Assembly (NCBI GenBank): GCA_024363285.1
Contig: AP024710.1
Coordinates: forward strand, 1,954,001 to 2,018,000
Direction: 5' to 3'
Source of the DNA: Leptolinea sp. HRD-7
Lineage (GTDB): Bacteria > Chloroflexota > Anaerolineae > Anaerolineales > Anaerolineaceae
DNA length: 64,000 nucleotides
Shown here: positions 44,897 to 54,470 of the stretch, piece after piece
Numbering within the stretch: position 1 is the stretch's first letter
Layout of the letters: each line of letters begins with the position of its first letter
Position numbers and translations under genes: made by a program
Notes under the pieces: generated by a model
Database searches by the model: none
Told to the model about the DNA's origin: nothing
What the model saw: only the letters and a program-made list of their open reading frames with translations

Positions 44897-45646
44897 TTAC
44901 ACCGCCAGTGGAGTAGACGCGTCAACAACCATGCCGTCGGAGATCATGGTAGTGCTTTTCGTACGCCTGGCCAGGCTGTCATCGTGGGTGACGATGATGA
45001 TCGTCTTTCCCTGAGACGCCAGTTTGGTGAACAATTCAAAAACAGATTCTGCTGTCTTTGAATCCAGGTTACCGGTAGGTTCGTCAGCAATAAGCACGGG
45101 GGGATCGTTCGCCAGCGCGCGGGCGATGGCCACGCGCTGCTGCTGACCACCGGAGAGAGCCAGAGGAAGCTTATCAGCATGGTCCAGCAGCCCGACAAGG
45201 TCAAGCAGAAATTCGGCGCGTTGTTTACGTTCGCCCGCGGGGATTTTGCCACTGAAATCCATGGCCAGTAATAGATTCTCCATGATCGAGAGAGTTGGCA
45301 ACAACTGGAAGAATTGGAACACAATGCCCATATTGTTCCCGCGCCAACGGGCCATCTGACCTTCGCTCATTTTGTGCAGAGGTGAGCCGTTGACCCAGAC
45401 TTCTCCGGTGGTGGGGCGGTCAATTCCTGTGATCATGTTCAGCAGGGTGGTTTTGCCGCTGCCGGATTTTCCGATAATGCTGGCAAACTCGCCTGCGCCG
45501 AACTTCAAATCGATACCTTTTAACACAGGGTATTCGCCGGAGGTGGTCTGATAATTTTTGATCACACCCCTTAATTCGATCATTGGAGAGCCTTCAGGTC
45601 TCGAGGAATTTTTTTGTGATGTTTCAAAAATGGGGAAGATGCTCAT
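44897..45646 (-). CDS. ABC transporter ATP-binding protein (MacB/LolD type)
   Basis: A 249-residue ATPase with Walker [14 protein letters not shown]-loop [11 protein letters not shown], signature [15 protein letters not shown], Walker [15 protein letters not shown] and switch His in IIIVTHD. This is the MacB/LolD subgroup, matching the FtsX-type permease. The ATG at 45646 has AGGA upstream; the homologous part begins at MIELRGVIK, so ATG 45583 is an alternative. Confidence 0.88.
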   Translation of the reverse strand: MSIFPIFETSQKNSSRPEGSPMIELRGVIKNYQTTSGEYPVLKGIDLKFGAGEFASIIGKSGSGKTTLLNMITGIDRPTTGEVWVNGSPLHKMSEGQMARWRGNNMGIVFQFFQLLPTLSIMENLLLAMDFSGKIPAGERKQRAEFLLDLVGLLDHADKLPLALSGGQQQRVAIARALANDPPVLIADEPTGNLDSKTAESVFELFTKLASQGKTIIIVTHDDSLARRTKSTTMISDGMVVDASTPLAV

Positions 45647-45836
45647 GTCAAAATCCTGATGAAAGTTATATTCAACATACGTTACACGTCCGCATTTCGT
45701 TTCAAATTAATTTCTGATCCATTTAATGCATACAGAGACGCGTTTAACCGCAATGTACATCAGATAAGACAGACTGACACACGAATAAGTTTCTCGTTGT
45801 ACCTTGTCAAGTTTTTACAGATTATCGCGCGGAGCT

Positions 45837-45865
45837 TTGACGTTGTTTTCCATATATGATATATT
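45837..45865 (+). promoter_or_regulatory. Sigma-70 type promoter of the RNase J gene
   Basis: TTGACG (45837-45842), a 17-bp spacer and TATATT (45860-45865). It predicts transcription from about 45872 and a leader of about 155 nt. Confidence 0.6.
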
Positions 45866-45868
45866 CAT

Positions 45869-45976
45869 GTTTGCCGGTATTTTCCGGCCGATGGAAAGCA
45901 AGTTGTAGAGGGAATTCCTTTATCGGGCTTTTTGTAGGCAAACATCCCCGGCGAAGTTTTGCCGGGTTATTTCTTT
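45869..45976 (+). ncRNA. Structured leader with terminator-like hairpin before RNase J
   Basis: GTTTGCC (45869-45875) pairs with GGCAAAC (45937-45943). Inside, CCGAT + AAAG can pair with CTTT + ATCGG with a two-base bulge. Directly after comes a stem CCCGGC (45947-45952) / GCCGGG (45961-45966) followed by TTATTTCTTT. The layout resembles an attenuator or riboswitch. I could not match it to a known class. The first arm overlaps the predicted transcription start, which is a caveat. Confidence 0.5.
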
Positions 45977-46025
45977 AATGCTTCGATTGTTTCGTTAAAC
46001 ACGTGATCGAAGGTTATGGTACAGT

Positions 46026-47696
46026 ATGAGAAAAGAAAGACATCAAACGAACAAAATGATTAACAAATCATTGCGAATTATCCCGTTAGGCGGGATGGGT
46101 GAAGTAGGCAAGAATATGATGGCCTACGAATATGAAGATGACATTATCCTGGTCGATACCGGGCTGATGTTCCCTGAAAATGATATGCTCGGGGTGGATT
46201 ACATCATTCCAGATTTCAAGTATCTGTTGGATAAAGTTGACCGGGTTAAGGGTATCTTTATCACACACGGTCATGAAGACCACATCGGAGCTATCCATCA
46301 TGTGATGGAAGTGTTGAACGCGCCGATATATGCCACGCCATTGACACGCGGTCTGCTTGAAAACAAACTGGCACGAAACGGCCTCTCATCCAAAACAGTC
46401 GTTCATACCGTTAATGCCGGTGAGAAAGTCAAAGCAGGTCATTTCACTGTAGAGTTCTTCCATGTTTGCCATTCCATTCCGGATGGTGTGGGCTTTGGTA
46501 TAGAATGCCCGGCCGGACTGGTTGTGCATTCCGGTGATTATAAATTTGACCATACTCCCGTTGACAACTGGCCGTCGGATTACGCCAAACTGGCGGAATT
46601 TCAGCGCCGTGGAGTTCTGGCTTTGCTCTCCGATTCAACGAACGCGGAACGCCCGGGGTGGACGCCCTCAGAGCGGGTGATCGATGACGCCTTTAATAAG
46701 GTTTTTCGTGAAGCTAAAGGCCGTATCATTATCGCCAGCTTTGCTTCGCTGATCTCGCGGATGCAACAGGTAGCCAACGCTGCCCGACAACATGGCCGAA
46801 AAATGGCCTTTGCCGGCCCGAGCATGCTGGATAACATGAAGATCGCCCGTAAGCTGGGCTTTCTGGATATTGATGACACGCTGGTAGTTCCCATCGACCA
46901 GGCGTTGACCATGAAAGACCATGAAGTGGTCATCATGTGCACCGGGTCACAGGGTGAACCCACATCCATCCTGGGGCGGCTTTCTACCGGAACTAACCGC
47001 CTGTTTGACATTCAGCCGGGCGATACTGTTGTACTGTCATCACATCCCATCCCGGGAAATGAAGAGAATGTGTACCGCACCATTAACCGGTTGTTTGAGC
47101 GACAGGCGAATGTGATCTATGAGGCCATCGCTCCGGTTCACGTCTCGGGGCATGCCAGCCAGGAAGAAATGAAATTGCTGCTTCACCTGACTCAGCCAAA
47201 GTTCTTCATACCGGTGCATGGCGAATTACGCCACCTTCGGCAGCACGCCCGCCTCGCTAAAGAAGTGGGCATTCCAGAAGAAAACATTGCTGTTATTGAG
47301 AATGGACAGGTGATCGAATTGACTGCTGACTCGATGCAGCTAACGGATAAGATACCGAACAGCTACATTTTCGTCGATGGATCCAGCGTAGGCGATATTG
47401 AAGCCGATGTGATGCGCGAACGCGAATCACTGGCTCAGGACGGCGTGGTTATGGTCAATGTGATCATTGACCGGATGTCCGGCCGGCTGTTCAAAGAACC
47501 GGATATCTTCACGAAAGGTTTTATTGGACTGAAAGATTCGGAATCCATAGTGGAACAGGCACGCAAACGCATTGCTGAGGTGGTCCCGTATTCCAATGGA
47601 AGCGTCACCCAGGATGTGGAACGCGCGGTGAAGGATGTGCTTTACAAAGAAACCCATCGAAAACCAACCGTGTTTGTATCCATCAGCAAAGTGTAA
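46026..47696 (+). CDS. rnj: Ribonuclease J
   Basis: A 556-residue beta-CASP metallo-lactamase ribonuclease. Early motifs are PLGGMGEVGKNM, FITHGHEDHIGA with zinc ligands, HSIPDGVGFGIECPAG, and VVIMCTGSQGEP; the beta-CASP region (about 220-420) has SHPIPGNEENV and PVHVSGHASQEEM. RNase J is the main 5'-to-3' exonuclease and endonuclease for mRNA decay and rRNA maturation in bacteria lacking RNase E. ATG 46026 is used; MINKSLRI at 46059 is another possible start without a clear ribosome-binding site. Confidence 0.95.
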   Translation: MRKERHQTNKMINKSLRIIPLGGMGEVGKNMMAYEYEDDIILVDTGLMFPENDMLGVDYIIPDFKYLLDKVDRVKGIFITHGHEDHIGAIHHVMEVLNAPIYATPLTRGLLENKLARNGLSSKTVVHTVNAGEKVKAGHFTVEFFHVCHSIPDGVGFGIECPAGLVVHSGDYKFDHTPVDNWPSDYAKLAEFQRRGVLALLSDSTNAERPGWTPSERVIDDAFNKVFREAKGRIIIASFASLISRMQQVANAARQHGRKMAFAGPSMLDNMKIARKLGFLDIDDTLVVPIDQALTMKDHEVVIMCTGSQGEPTSILGRLSTGTNRLFDIQPGDTVVLSSHPIPGNEENVYRTINRLFERQANVIYEAIAPVHVSGHASQEEMKLLLHLTQPKFFIPVHGELRHLRQHARLAKEVGIPEENIAVIENGQVIELTADSMQLTDKIPNSYIFVDGSSVGDIEADVMRERESLAQDGVVMVNVIIDRMSGRLFKEPDIFTKGFIGLKDSESIVEQARKRIAEVVPYSNGSVTQDVERAVKDVLYKETHRKPTVFVSISKV

Positions 47697-47732
47697 TATT
47701 AATCGCAAATTGACCTGAACAAATTAATTGAA

Positions 47733-47762
47733 GCTTCGCTGAAATCCGGCGAAGCTTTTTTT
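47733..47762 (+). terminator. Terminator after the RNase J gene
   Basis: Stem GCTTCGC (47733-47739) and GCGAAGC (47749-47755) followed by seven T's. Confidence 0.85.
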
Positions 47763-47791
47763 CTCCCATAAGCCGGACGATATCATCCAGA

Positions 47792-48454
47792 TTATCCGGA
47801 ACCTTTCCACCCATACTCACCCAGCAGCGGCACAAATGCAACCGGCAGGATATCCTCACTATTAAACCGGCTGCCATTACGAGTCCAAACTTGCAATTGT
47901 TGGATTGATTTTGAGCCTGCCGGGATGATCAACCGTCCTTCCTCCGCGAGTTGATCCAGAAGCGGTTGCGGGACCAATGGCGCGGCGGCTGTCACCAGTA
48001 TGGCCTGATAGGGCGCCGCCGGCGGATAACCGAGCGTCCCATCTGTTGTGATGACGTCCACGTTAGAAATATTCAGACCACTGAGTGTTTTTCGCGCGCG
48101 TTCTGCCAGTTCCGGTATGCGTTCAAGGCTGACGACCTTTTTAGCCAGCATACCCAGCAGCGCGGCCTGATATCCAGAACCTGTGCCGACTTCTAGAACT
48201 GTTTCTGTTCCTTCAAGCGCGGCCAGAGAGGTCATCAATGCAACAATGTACGGTTGCGAGATGGTCTGATGGTAGCCAATGGGAACCGGTTCATCATAAT
48301 AGGCGTACATCTCGTCACCCGGTTGTACGAATTTGTGCCGCGGTAGTTTGCGAAGAGCTTCCAGCAGTCGATAATTTTTCAACCCGCGATTTTCGATCTG
48401 CTCACGCACCATCCGTTCCCGTTCCACTGTAAAACGAAGTTCTTCATCTTCCAT
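47792..48454 (-). CDS. pcm: Protein-L-isoaspartate O-methyltransferase
   Basis: A 220-residue repair methyltransferase. Motifs are RHKFVQPGDEMYAYYDEPVPIG, the substrate segment QTISQPYIVALM, the SAM loop VLEVGTGSGYQAALL and a C-terminal GGRLIIP-like stretch (EGRLIIPAG). It methylates isoaspartyl residues in aged proteins. It is full length, and monocistronic between convergent RNase J and a divergent glycosyltransferase gene. Confidence 0.93.
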   Translation of the reverse strand: MEDEELRFTVERERMVREQIENRGLKNYRLLEALRKLPRHKFVQPGDEMYAYYDEPVPIGYHQTISQPYIVALMTSLAALEGTETVLEVGTGSGYQAALLGMLAKKVVSLERIPELAERARKTLSGLNISNVDVITTDGTLGYPPAAPYQAILVTAAAPLVPQPLLDQLAEEGRLIIPAGSKSIQQLQVWTRNGSRFNSEDILPVAFVPLLGEYGWKGSG

Positions 48455-48555
48455 ACTCAGTCACCATTTTCATTATAGCGATTGACAGTGGAAAACCGGC
48501 ATAGACTACCAGGTTTGGGGCGGCACGTGTACAATTCAGGGCGGAAGGAAGCCCT

Positions 48556-50154
48556 ATGAAAACTGACACAAAGAAACAGAGTCCCCAGCAGCCCGTTAAA
48601 CGTGAATGGATATTCGTCAGTCTAACGGTACTGGTCTTCCTCTTTGTGGTTATCCGAACGGCATGGCTTTCGGACGATTCGTATATCACTTTCCGCGTGG
48701 TGGAAAACTTCCTTCATGGCTATGGCCCGGTTTATAACCTGGGAGAGCGCGTTCAGGCGTACACACATCCTCTATGGTTCTTTGTGATTTCCGGCCTGTA
48801 CGGAGTGGTTAATATTGTTTTCGGTCGTTTTTTTCTGGCCGCCCGCCTGCCGTGGACAGTGATCATCACGTCAATTGCCTGCTCGTTGGGCGCTGTATTG
48901 ATCTTTTCCCGCCGCATCGCACAGGATTGGTGGGCGGCGGTGGCCGGACTGGCGTTGTTGACCTTCTCCCGCGCGTTCACCGATTATGCCACCTCTGGGC
49001 TGGAAGAATGTCTTACTTACCTGATCCTGGCCTGGTTCTTCGCCGTTTATTTCAAGAAATCTGAAAATGGAAAACAGATTTCTCCGAACGAAATCGGCCA
49101 GTTGACACTCATCGCCAGCCTCGGTGTACTCAACCGGCTGGATATTGTGCTGCTTTACGCGCCATTACTGGCCTGGCTTCTGTGGAAGTCACGCTCATGG
49201 AAGGCAGTGGGTTTCGCGGCGCTGGGTGTACTGCCAGTAATCGTCTGGGAGCTGTTTTCGCTTTTTTACTACGGATTTCCGTTTCCCAATACGTATTATG
49301 CCAAGATCCACACCGGTATCGCGCAGGGCGTGCTGTACTGGCAGGGATTGGTCTATTATCTCGCCACGTTTAATTTTGACCCGCTGACTCTGTTGGTCAT
49401 CACGCTGTCATTTGTATTGGTTATTTCATTGCGTCAGTGGAGATTCATTCCCTTGCTGGCCGGTGTGTTGTTGTACCTGTTATACATCATCCGCATTGGT
49501 GGTGACTTTATGAGCGGGCGCTTCTTTGCCGCGCCGTTCCTGGTCTCTGTGATCATCCTCACCCGCCTGGAGTTAAAACCCCGCGAGTTGACCGCACTGG
49601 CTGCCGCGTTGTGCGCTGTGGGGCTGGCGTTTGGCGTCAACCCGCTGGCGAGTGGAGCTAGTTACCGCGCGGCACAGTTACCCGCCTCCGGCGTGGTGGA
49701 CGAACGCGGTTCTTATTATGAGAACCGGGGATTGTTGAATTACACTCTGGCCAAACCGTTCCCTGATTTTCCCTGGAACGAGCAGGGTTGGCAGCGGTAT
49801 AACGACAATTTTAAGGTTGAAGTGCTGGATGCCATCGGCCTGCCGGGGTATCAGACTGGCCCGTATTACCATGTGGTCGATAAGCTGGCTTTACCGGATG
49901 CCCTGTTAGCCCGCCTGCCCATTGCCGGAGAGAAAACCTGGCAGATCGGGCATTTCCGCCGCAAGATACCGGACGGCTACCTGGAAACCCTGCAGACCGG
50001 CAAAAATGTGATCGAGGATAAGAATCTGGCTGCCTATTATGACAAACTGTGCGTGGCCATAAAGGGAGATTTATTTGCCCCAGACCGGTTGCCCGAGATC
50101 TGGAAGCTGAATACCGGCTACTATGACGGCTGGTTGAAAGCCTACCCGAACTGA
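48556..50154 (+). CDS. GT-C membrane glycosyltransferase (AftB-like)
   Basis: A 532-residue protein with about ten membrane helices in the first 370 residues and a soluble C-terminal part. The first outer loop has DDSYITFRVVENFLHGYGP followed by NLGERVQAYTHPLW: an Asp pair for a polyprenyl-phosphate-sugar donor and a layout like the AftB arabinofuranosyltransferase group. It probably adds a terminal sugar to a surface glycan outside the membrane. Donor and acceptor are unknown. GGAAGGAAG precedes the start. Confidence 0.7.
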   Translation: MKTDTKKQSPQQPVKREWIFVSLTVLVFLFVVIRTAWLSDDSYITFRVVENFLHGYGPVYNLGERVQAYTHPLWFFVISGLYGVVNIVFGRFFLAARLPWTVIITSIACSLGAVLIFSRRIAQDWWAAVAGLALLTFSRAFTDYATSGLEECLTYLILAWFFAVYFKKSENGKQISPNEIGQLTLIASLGVLNRLDIVLLYAPLLAWLLWKSRSWKAVGFAALGVLPVIVWELFSLFYYGFPFPNTYYAKIHTGIAQGVLYWQGLVYYLATFNFDPLTLLVITLSFVLVISLRQWRFIPLLAGVLLYLLYIIRIGGDFMSGRFFAAPFLVSVIILTRLELKPRELTALAAALCAVGLAFGVNPLASGASYRAAQLPASGVVDERGSYYENRGLLNYTLAKPFPDFPWNEQGWQRYNDNFKVEVLDAIGLPGYQTGPYYHVVDKLALPDALLARLPIAGEKTWQIGHFRRKIPDGYLETLQTGKNVIEDKNLAAYYDKLCVAIKGDLFAPDRLPEIWKLNTGYYDGWLKAYPN

Positions 50155-50159
50155 TCCGG

Positions 50160-50945
50160 CTACTCAAAAAAGCGGGCGATGACCGATCCAGTCAAACGAC
50201 CCAGAAGAACCGTTAACGGATTGGCTTTATGGGGAATGTACCAGGTAACACCGGGTTTCAGCCAGCCCTTTGATTCCCAGTAGTGGTAGTCGATAGAATC
50301 TTCTTTGTTCCTCTGCCAGAGAGCCTGCTGAACTTTAAAGAAGATCATTGATACTATTGATGGTGTCAGCGCTTTCTCATTCCGGAAAGACTCTACTATT
50401 TTTGCGGCTATCCGGTCAATATTTTTGTTAAACCGTTTGTTCAATTCATCTGGAGTGGATAGCGCCCCGGCAATGAAATCTTTTTGCCCGATAATATAGA
50501 CGCCCCATGTGCGCAGCGTGTTCGCCAGGGTTCGGGCGGCGTGCCCGCTGGACCCGGCGCCCGATGTGGTGAGCAGAAAAGCATACTTGCCGGCAAATTC
50601 CGGCCGGTGGTTGACGTGCGCCATACGGTCCAGAAAGGATTTCATTATTCCAGAAACGTCATCCACATATACCGGGCTGGAAAAAATCCAAACATCCGCC
50701 GCCTGTAGTGCGGTTTTTACCGGGCCAATCTCATTCCAGAACGGGCAGTGGGTTTCGCCCCGGTCAAAACAAACCCGGCAGCCGTGGCAATATGTCAGGT
50801 TGATATCGGCCAGATTGATCTGCTGGATGTGAATATCCATTCCCTGTTGGGCGCAAAGGCCGGTTAAGCGGTCTGTTAGCCGATCAAGTATCCGGGATGT
50901 GTTGCCTTTTGTCCGGAAGCTGGCAGTGAGGATCAGAACGTTCAA
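50160..50945 (-). CDS. Flavodoxin-fold NAD(P)H-dependent FMN reductase
   Basis: A 261-residue protein. LILTASFRTKGNTSRIL is the FMN phosphate loop; CHGCRVCFDRGETHCPFWNE is a cysteine cluster typical of iron-sulfur flavoprotein-type reductases; FSSPVYVDDVSGIMKSFLDR and SGAGSSGHAA are further family motifs. The C-terminal 90 residues are helical and unusual. The electron acceptor is unknown. It forms a likely pair with the methyltransferase gene 8 bp upstream. Confidence 0.8.
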   Translation of the reverse strand: MNVLILTASFRTKGNTSRILDRLTDRLTGLCAQQGMDIHIQQINLADINLTYCHGCRVCFDRGETHCPFWNEIGPVKTALQAADVWIFSSPVYVDDVSGIMKSFLDRMAHVNHRPEFAGKYAFLLTTSGAGSSGHAARTLANTLRTWGVYIIGQKDFIAGALSTPDELNKRFNKNIDRIAAKIVESFRNEKALTPSIVSMIFFKVQQALWQRNKEDSIDYHYWESKGWLKPGVTWYIPHKANPLTVLLGRLTGSVIARFFE

Positions 50946-50953
50946 CTATACCC

Positions 50954-51643
50954 CTACCAGATGCCCGGAAAGAGGTGGTACTTCACCTTTTCCATATAAT
51001 CGGTGTAACCGGGTAGATCACGGGCAAGAATTTTTTCTTCACTCAGAAGGCGGTACACCAGAATGGGCAGAATAAAGAGAGCAGGGATAACCGCCCAGTA
51101 GGAACCCAGTGCCAGCGGCGAGAAGAGATACATCACTGCCACTCCGGTATACATGGGATGCCGTACCAGGGCATAGGGACCTGTGCTGATAACCGATTGC
51201 CCTTTGTCCACTTCCACGACGCGGGAGGCATACCGGTTGGTTCGGAACACATTGACCACCCATAAATAAGAAGCCAGAACCAGAACGTCAGACAAAATCA
51301 CCAACCAGACCGGCATGTGTGACCAACCAAACCGGAAATCAAATCCGGGAAGGATATAGGCCAGGATAAATGGGATGTAGGAAAGTTTGATGATCAATAC
51401 CTGCTCTTTATCCTGTTCCCTGTAGTGCATTCGTCTTTCCAGAAGATCAGGTTCATTTTTAAGAAGATAAGAAACCACAAAAATCAGAGGAACGAAGAGG
51501 ACAACCAGATATAACCATCCCTGCCAGAAAGCGAACGTGCCGGCAGGGATAAAGAAGACAGCCATCAATACAAGCAGAGAGACAAAAAACATCATGATCA
51601 CTCTTCGGGTTAAACCGGATTGAGGCGATGTAAGGTTGCTCAT
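50954..51643 (-). CDS. Isoprenylcysteine carboxyl methyltransferase-like membrane protein
   Basis: A 229-residue protein with about five hydrophobic helices. The last third carries STGPYALVRHPMYTG and the terminal EEKILARDLPGYTDYM-VKY pattern, the SAM-binding hallmark of the ICMT/PEMT superfamily. In bacteria without prenylated proteins the substrate is unclear, perhaps a lipid. GAGGAGGAAAG precedes the ATG. Confidence 0.8.
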   Translation of the reverse strand: MSNLTSPQSGLTRRVIMMFFVSLLVLMAVFFIPAGTFAFWQGWLYLVVLFVPLIFVVSYLLKNEPDLLERRMHYREQDKEQVLIIKLSYIPFILAYILPGFDFRFGWSHMPVWLVILSDVLVLASYLWVVNVFRTNRYASRVVEVDKGQSVISTGPYALVRHPMYTGVAVMYLFSPLALGSYWAVIPALFILPILVYRLLSEEKILARDLPGYTDYMEKVKYHLFPGIW

Positions 51644-51716
51644 TTTCTTTCCTCCTCAAGGCAAATCGGTCAACAAGGTCTTAATCTTTGGATTTTGGTT
51701 TCGGTGTATAGGATAA

Positions 51717-52229
51717 TCACCGGGGAGTATATTCTTCTCTAAGCAATGACATTATCGTGCAATCCCAGCGGTCATTGCCCACTTGCGTGGAAGACCGGCG
51801 CACTCCTTCGATTTTAAACCCCGCTTTTGTGTACGTTTTAATGGCAATCTGATTGAAACTGTAAACATTTAGTTCCAACCGAAATATCCGGAGATCAGCG
51901 AACGCTTCTGCCACCACAAGCCTGACCATAGGTTCAGCCAGCCCTTTTCCGCGTAACTTCGGGTCTATACCCACACGCTGCAATATAGCATTTCCGTTTC
52001 GCCAGTCAAACCCCAGTTCAATATGGCCAACCAGTTGACCGCCATCTTCGGCCATCCAACACTTGCGTTGGGGAGGTTCCGTATGGCACGCGTCCACCAG
52101 GGACTGCAGTTGTTGATCGTCCAGTGGATAATGAAAGAGCGGACCGCCCCAGCAGACAACCTCTTCTTCACTGGTGAACCAGGAAGCCAACAGCGCGAAG
52201 TGATTTTTTGTAAAAGGTATCAGCCGCAT
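51717..52229 (-). CDS. GNAT family N-acetyltransferase (RimJ-like)
   Basis: A 170-residue acetyltransferase: DDQQLQSLVD in the N-terminal half, GHIELGFDWRNGNAILQRVGIDPKLRGKGLAEPMV with the acetyl-CoA loop (RGKGLA), and LELNVYSFNQIAIKTYTKAGF near the end. This is the subgroup that acetylates protein N-termini or small molecules. Substrate unknown. Confidence 0.85.
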   Translation of the reverse strand: MRLIPFTKNHFALLASWFTSEEEVVCWGGPLFHYPLDDQQLQSLVDACHTEPPQRKCWMAEDGGQLVGHIELGFDWRNGNAILQRVGIDPKLRGKGLAEPMVRLVVAEAFADLRIFRLELNVYSFNQIAIKTYTKAGFKIEGVRRSSTQVGNDRWDCTIMSLLREEYTPR

Positions 52230-52256
52230 TGTTTTTCCACTGAATGACAGTGTATG

Positions 52257-52664
52257 TCAGATCTTTTTCATGGGCAGGCTGGAGCCGCAATACGAACAAT
52301 TGGCAGACTGCGGTCCGGTCCAGTGGGTATCGTGTCCGCGAGTGGGGGCGCCGCAACGCGGGCAGTTGGTGGGAAGTAGATCCGTGCGATGATACGTCGG
52401 TGCTGGTTCTGATTTTAGAATCAGGCGTTCACCGGGTTGTTGGACGGCAGCGAATTCATCATCACGGGGCTCTTTAATAAACGCGCCCGGAGCGATCTGT
52501 TCGATAACAGCTTCATACAAAACAGAAATGGCTACGAGTATAAGAATCCCCGGCCACCACCAACCCTGCCACGCGATAACAGCCAACCCGAGGAGCCAGA
52601 TCACAGCCTGAAGGCTGCCCCAGCCGCCGGTCATTTTTTTTTCTTCTTTGTGTTTTCTGCTCAT
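52257..52664 (-). CDS. Membrane protein with C-terminal zinc ribbon
   Basis: A 135-residue protein with two adjacent hydrophobic helices (about 18-50) and a C-terminal zinc ribbon: CPRCGAPTRG then CSYCGSS, four cysteines at the expected spacing. GGTGGA lies before the ATG. I do not recognise a named family. It may be an accessory to the acetyltransferase gene 27 bp downstream. Confidence 0.65.
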   Translation of the reverse strand: MSRKHKEEKKMTGGWGSLQAVIWLLGLAVIAWQGWWWPGILILVAISVLYEAVIEQIAPGAFIKEPRDDEFAAVQQPGERLILKSEPAPTYHRTDLLPTNCPRCGAPTRGHDTHWTGPQSANCSYCGSSLPMKKI

Positions 52665-52832
52665 TCCACCGGAGACCTTTCATTATTCGCTTTATTTCGT
52701 CGTTTATTATACAGGCTCAGGATGTTAAATTCTTAATTACTATGTCTTAACCACAGACAGGAAGCAATATTGTTCTATCCATTGTGGTTTGCTCCGGCTA
52801 TCTTTAACCAAAAAAGTTAGCCGGAGTTATCC

Positions 52833-53240
52833 ATGAAATGTGTCATTGTAGTTGACGCCAATCTGCCTATCGGTTTACTGACAAATACGGTTGCCGTGCT
52901 GGCTGTGAGCATCGGGCGAAATGTCGATGGGATCGTAGGTGATGATGTGTATGATGGTGACGGAACCCTGCATAAAGGGATCACAGAAGCCGTCATTCCG
53001 TTGTTGAAAGGTGATCGCGAGCTGATCCGGGCACTACGCACGAAACTGCAATCCATGCCGGAAAAAAAGTTGTTTTCGGTGGATTTTTGTGACACGGCGC
53101 AGCAATCAAAGCATTATGCTGAATATCGTGCCCGCCTGGCTGAGACGCCCGAATCTGAATTGCGCTACCTTGGAATTGCCATCTACGGAGAGGATAAAGA
53201 CGTCAATAAGTTGACAGGCAGCATCGGGTTGCTGCGCTAA
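52833..53240 (+). CDS. DUF2000 family protein
   Basis: A 135-residue protein recognised by VDANLPIGLLTNTVAVLAVSIG and GDDVYDGDGTLHKGITEAVIPLL, the DUF2000 signature. The family has a small alpha/beta fold of unknown function, resembling peptidyl-tRNA hydrolase 2. Its stop overlaps the stop of the convergent AraC gene by 4 bp; DUF2000 genes beside AraC regulators suggest a regulatory link, which is inference. Confidence 0.8.
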   Translation: MKCVIVVDANLPIGLLTNTVAVLAVSIGRNVDGIVGDDVYDGDGTLHKGITEAVIPLLKGDRELIRALRTKLQSMPEKKLFSVDFCDTAQQSKHYAEYRARLAETPESELRYLGIAIYGEDKDVNKLTGSIGLLR

Positions 53241-54112
53241 GCCGCTTGACGATACTTTTGTGGAGTAGTTCCTACCGATTTTTTGAATTCGCGGGTAAAG
53301 TGACTCTGGTCAGCGAAACCGGCTGCGGCAGCCGCGCCGGCAATGGTCGCGCCATTGGCCAGCAGGCGGCGGGCCATATTGACGCGCATCTGTGTCTGCG
53401 CGGTATGCGGCGGCAGCCCGTATTGCCGGCGGAAGAGTCTCAGGAAGTGAAACGGGCTGAGGTGACACAACCCGGCCAGTTCTTTTAATGAGATCGCTTT
53501 TTCCGGGTGCTCACGCAGGTGGTCATACGCGGCTGCCACAGAGCTCGATATTTCACCATCCGGGTGATTCGATATGCTGTATGATGAACAGGCTTCCAGA
53601 ATGTCAGCTAATGTTTCCAGCAGCCGGGTTTCAATCTCAAGTCCTGCCTGCTTGGATTGGATAGCATGGCACAGCGAATTTACCTCCCGGCTTATTTCAT
53701 GCTTCTTTAGAAGTGATACCGGAAAGCGGTAGCCTGTTATCGGGTTGCCGGAGTAATCCGAAAGTAGCTGCAAAAAGAAATCTGGTTCAATGTAAAGCAT
53801 GTAATACGCGAAAACGGTTCCTGTTTCGGGATTGCAGGCATGCACTTCGCCCGGGTTGATCAATACCACGTTCCCTGTAGTGACCGGCAGAACCATTTCT
53901 TCCTTCTGGACAAGATGGAAACGGGTTCGCCCTTTCTTTACCAGCCCGATGGAGAAGGCATCATGGTTGTGACGGTGGAAGACCGGTTCAGTGTATTCCG
54001 AGTAGCGCAGCTCAATATGCCGCAATTCCGGATCGCGGATGAACTGGACGATGGTTTCTGTGTTTGTGCCGGGCATTGGAATGTTCAGAAAAAAAGACGA
54101 GAGCAGAATCAA
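53237..54112 (-). CDS. AraC family transcriptional regulator
   Basis: A 291-residue regulator. An AraC-type cupin sensor (about 15-150: FHRHNHDAFSIGLVKKG, LINPGEVHACNP) is followed by two helix-turn-helix units, LKELAGLCHLSPFHFLRLFRR and GATIAGAAAAAGFADQSHFTREFKK. The TTG at 54112 gives the longest frame; ATG 54076 is an alternative. It is likely to control the DUF2000 gene or itself. Effector unknown. Confidence 0.85.
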   Translation of the reverse strand: MILLSSFFLNIPMPGTNTETIVQFIRDPELRHIELRYSEYTEPVFHRHNHDAFSIGLVKKGRTRFHLVQKEEMVLPVTTGNVVLINPGEVHACNPETGTVFAYYMLYIEPDFFLQLLSDYSGNPITGYRFPVSLLKKHEISREVNSLCHAIQSKQAGLEIETRLLETLADILEACSSYSISNHPDGEISSSVAAAYDHLREHPEKAISLKELAGLCHLSPFHFLRLFRRQYGLPPHTAQTQMRVNMARRLLANGATIAGAAAAAGFADQSHFTREFKKSVGTTPQKYRQAA

Positions 54113-54150
54113 ATCGATGAGGCTATTTTACTTCGACGAAGGCGAAAATA

Positions 54151-54180
54151 AGCCCCTCTTTGTGAAGAGGGGCTTTTGTT
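54151..54180. terminator. Stem-loop with T-runs on both sides
   Basis: Stem AGCCCCTCTT (54151-54160) and AAGAGGGGCT (54165-54174) with a 4-base loop, followed by TTTTG on the plus strand and TTATTTT on the minus strand. It sits upstream of the AraC gene, where no gene needs a terminator, so it may act as an attenuator on the minus strand. Confidence 0.5.
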
Positions 54181-54409
54181 TGCTTTCGGCAAGGATTCTC
54201 CCTTAGGGTGCTGTTGACCGCACATTCGCACATCATTGGGTACAAATTTAGCAGAATTTTATTCCAGTGCGGTCAACGCACCACGGCCTGCGGTGGGAGC
54301 GGTTCTTTGAATATCCGACCCCAAAACACCCCCTCTTGCATCTCCCCTATTTTCCAAAAGCGAAAAATGAAGGAGAAAAAACTGTTGTAATTCAATTAAG
54401 TTTCCCCCC

Positions 54410-54438
54410 TTGACTCTCTTTATGTATGAGTGTATTAT
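54410..54438 (+). promoter_or_regulatory. Promoter of the GntR-ABC operon
   Basis: TTGACT (54410-54415), a 17-bp spacer and TATTAT (54433-54438). Confidence 0.7.
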
Positions 54439-54452
54439 ATACCTATAACACT
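54429..54452 (+). promoter_or_regulatory. YtrA-type operator overlapping the -10 box
   Basis: Half sites AGTGT (54429-54433) and ACACT (54448-54452) around an AT-rich core form an imperfect palindrome, much like the operator of the Bacillus YtrA regulator. It covers the -10, so binding would block transcription and give autorepression. Confidence 0.6.
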
Positions 54453-54470
54453 AATACAGAAGGAACCCCT

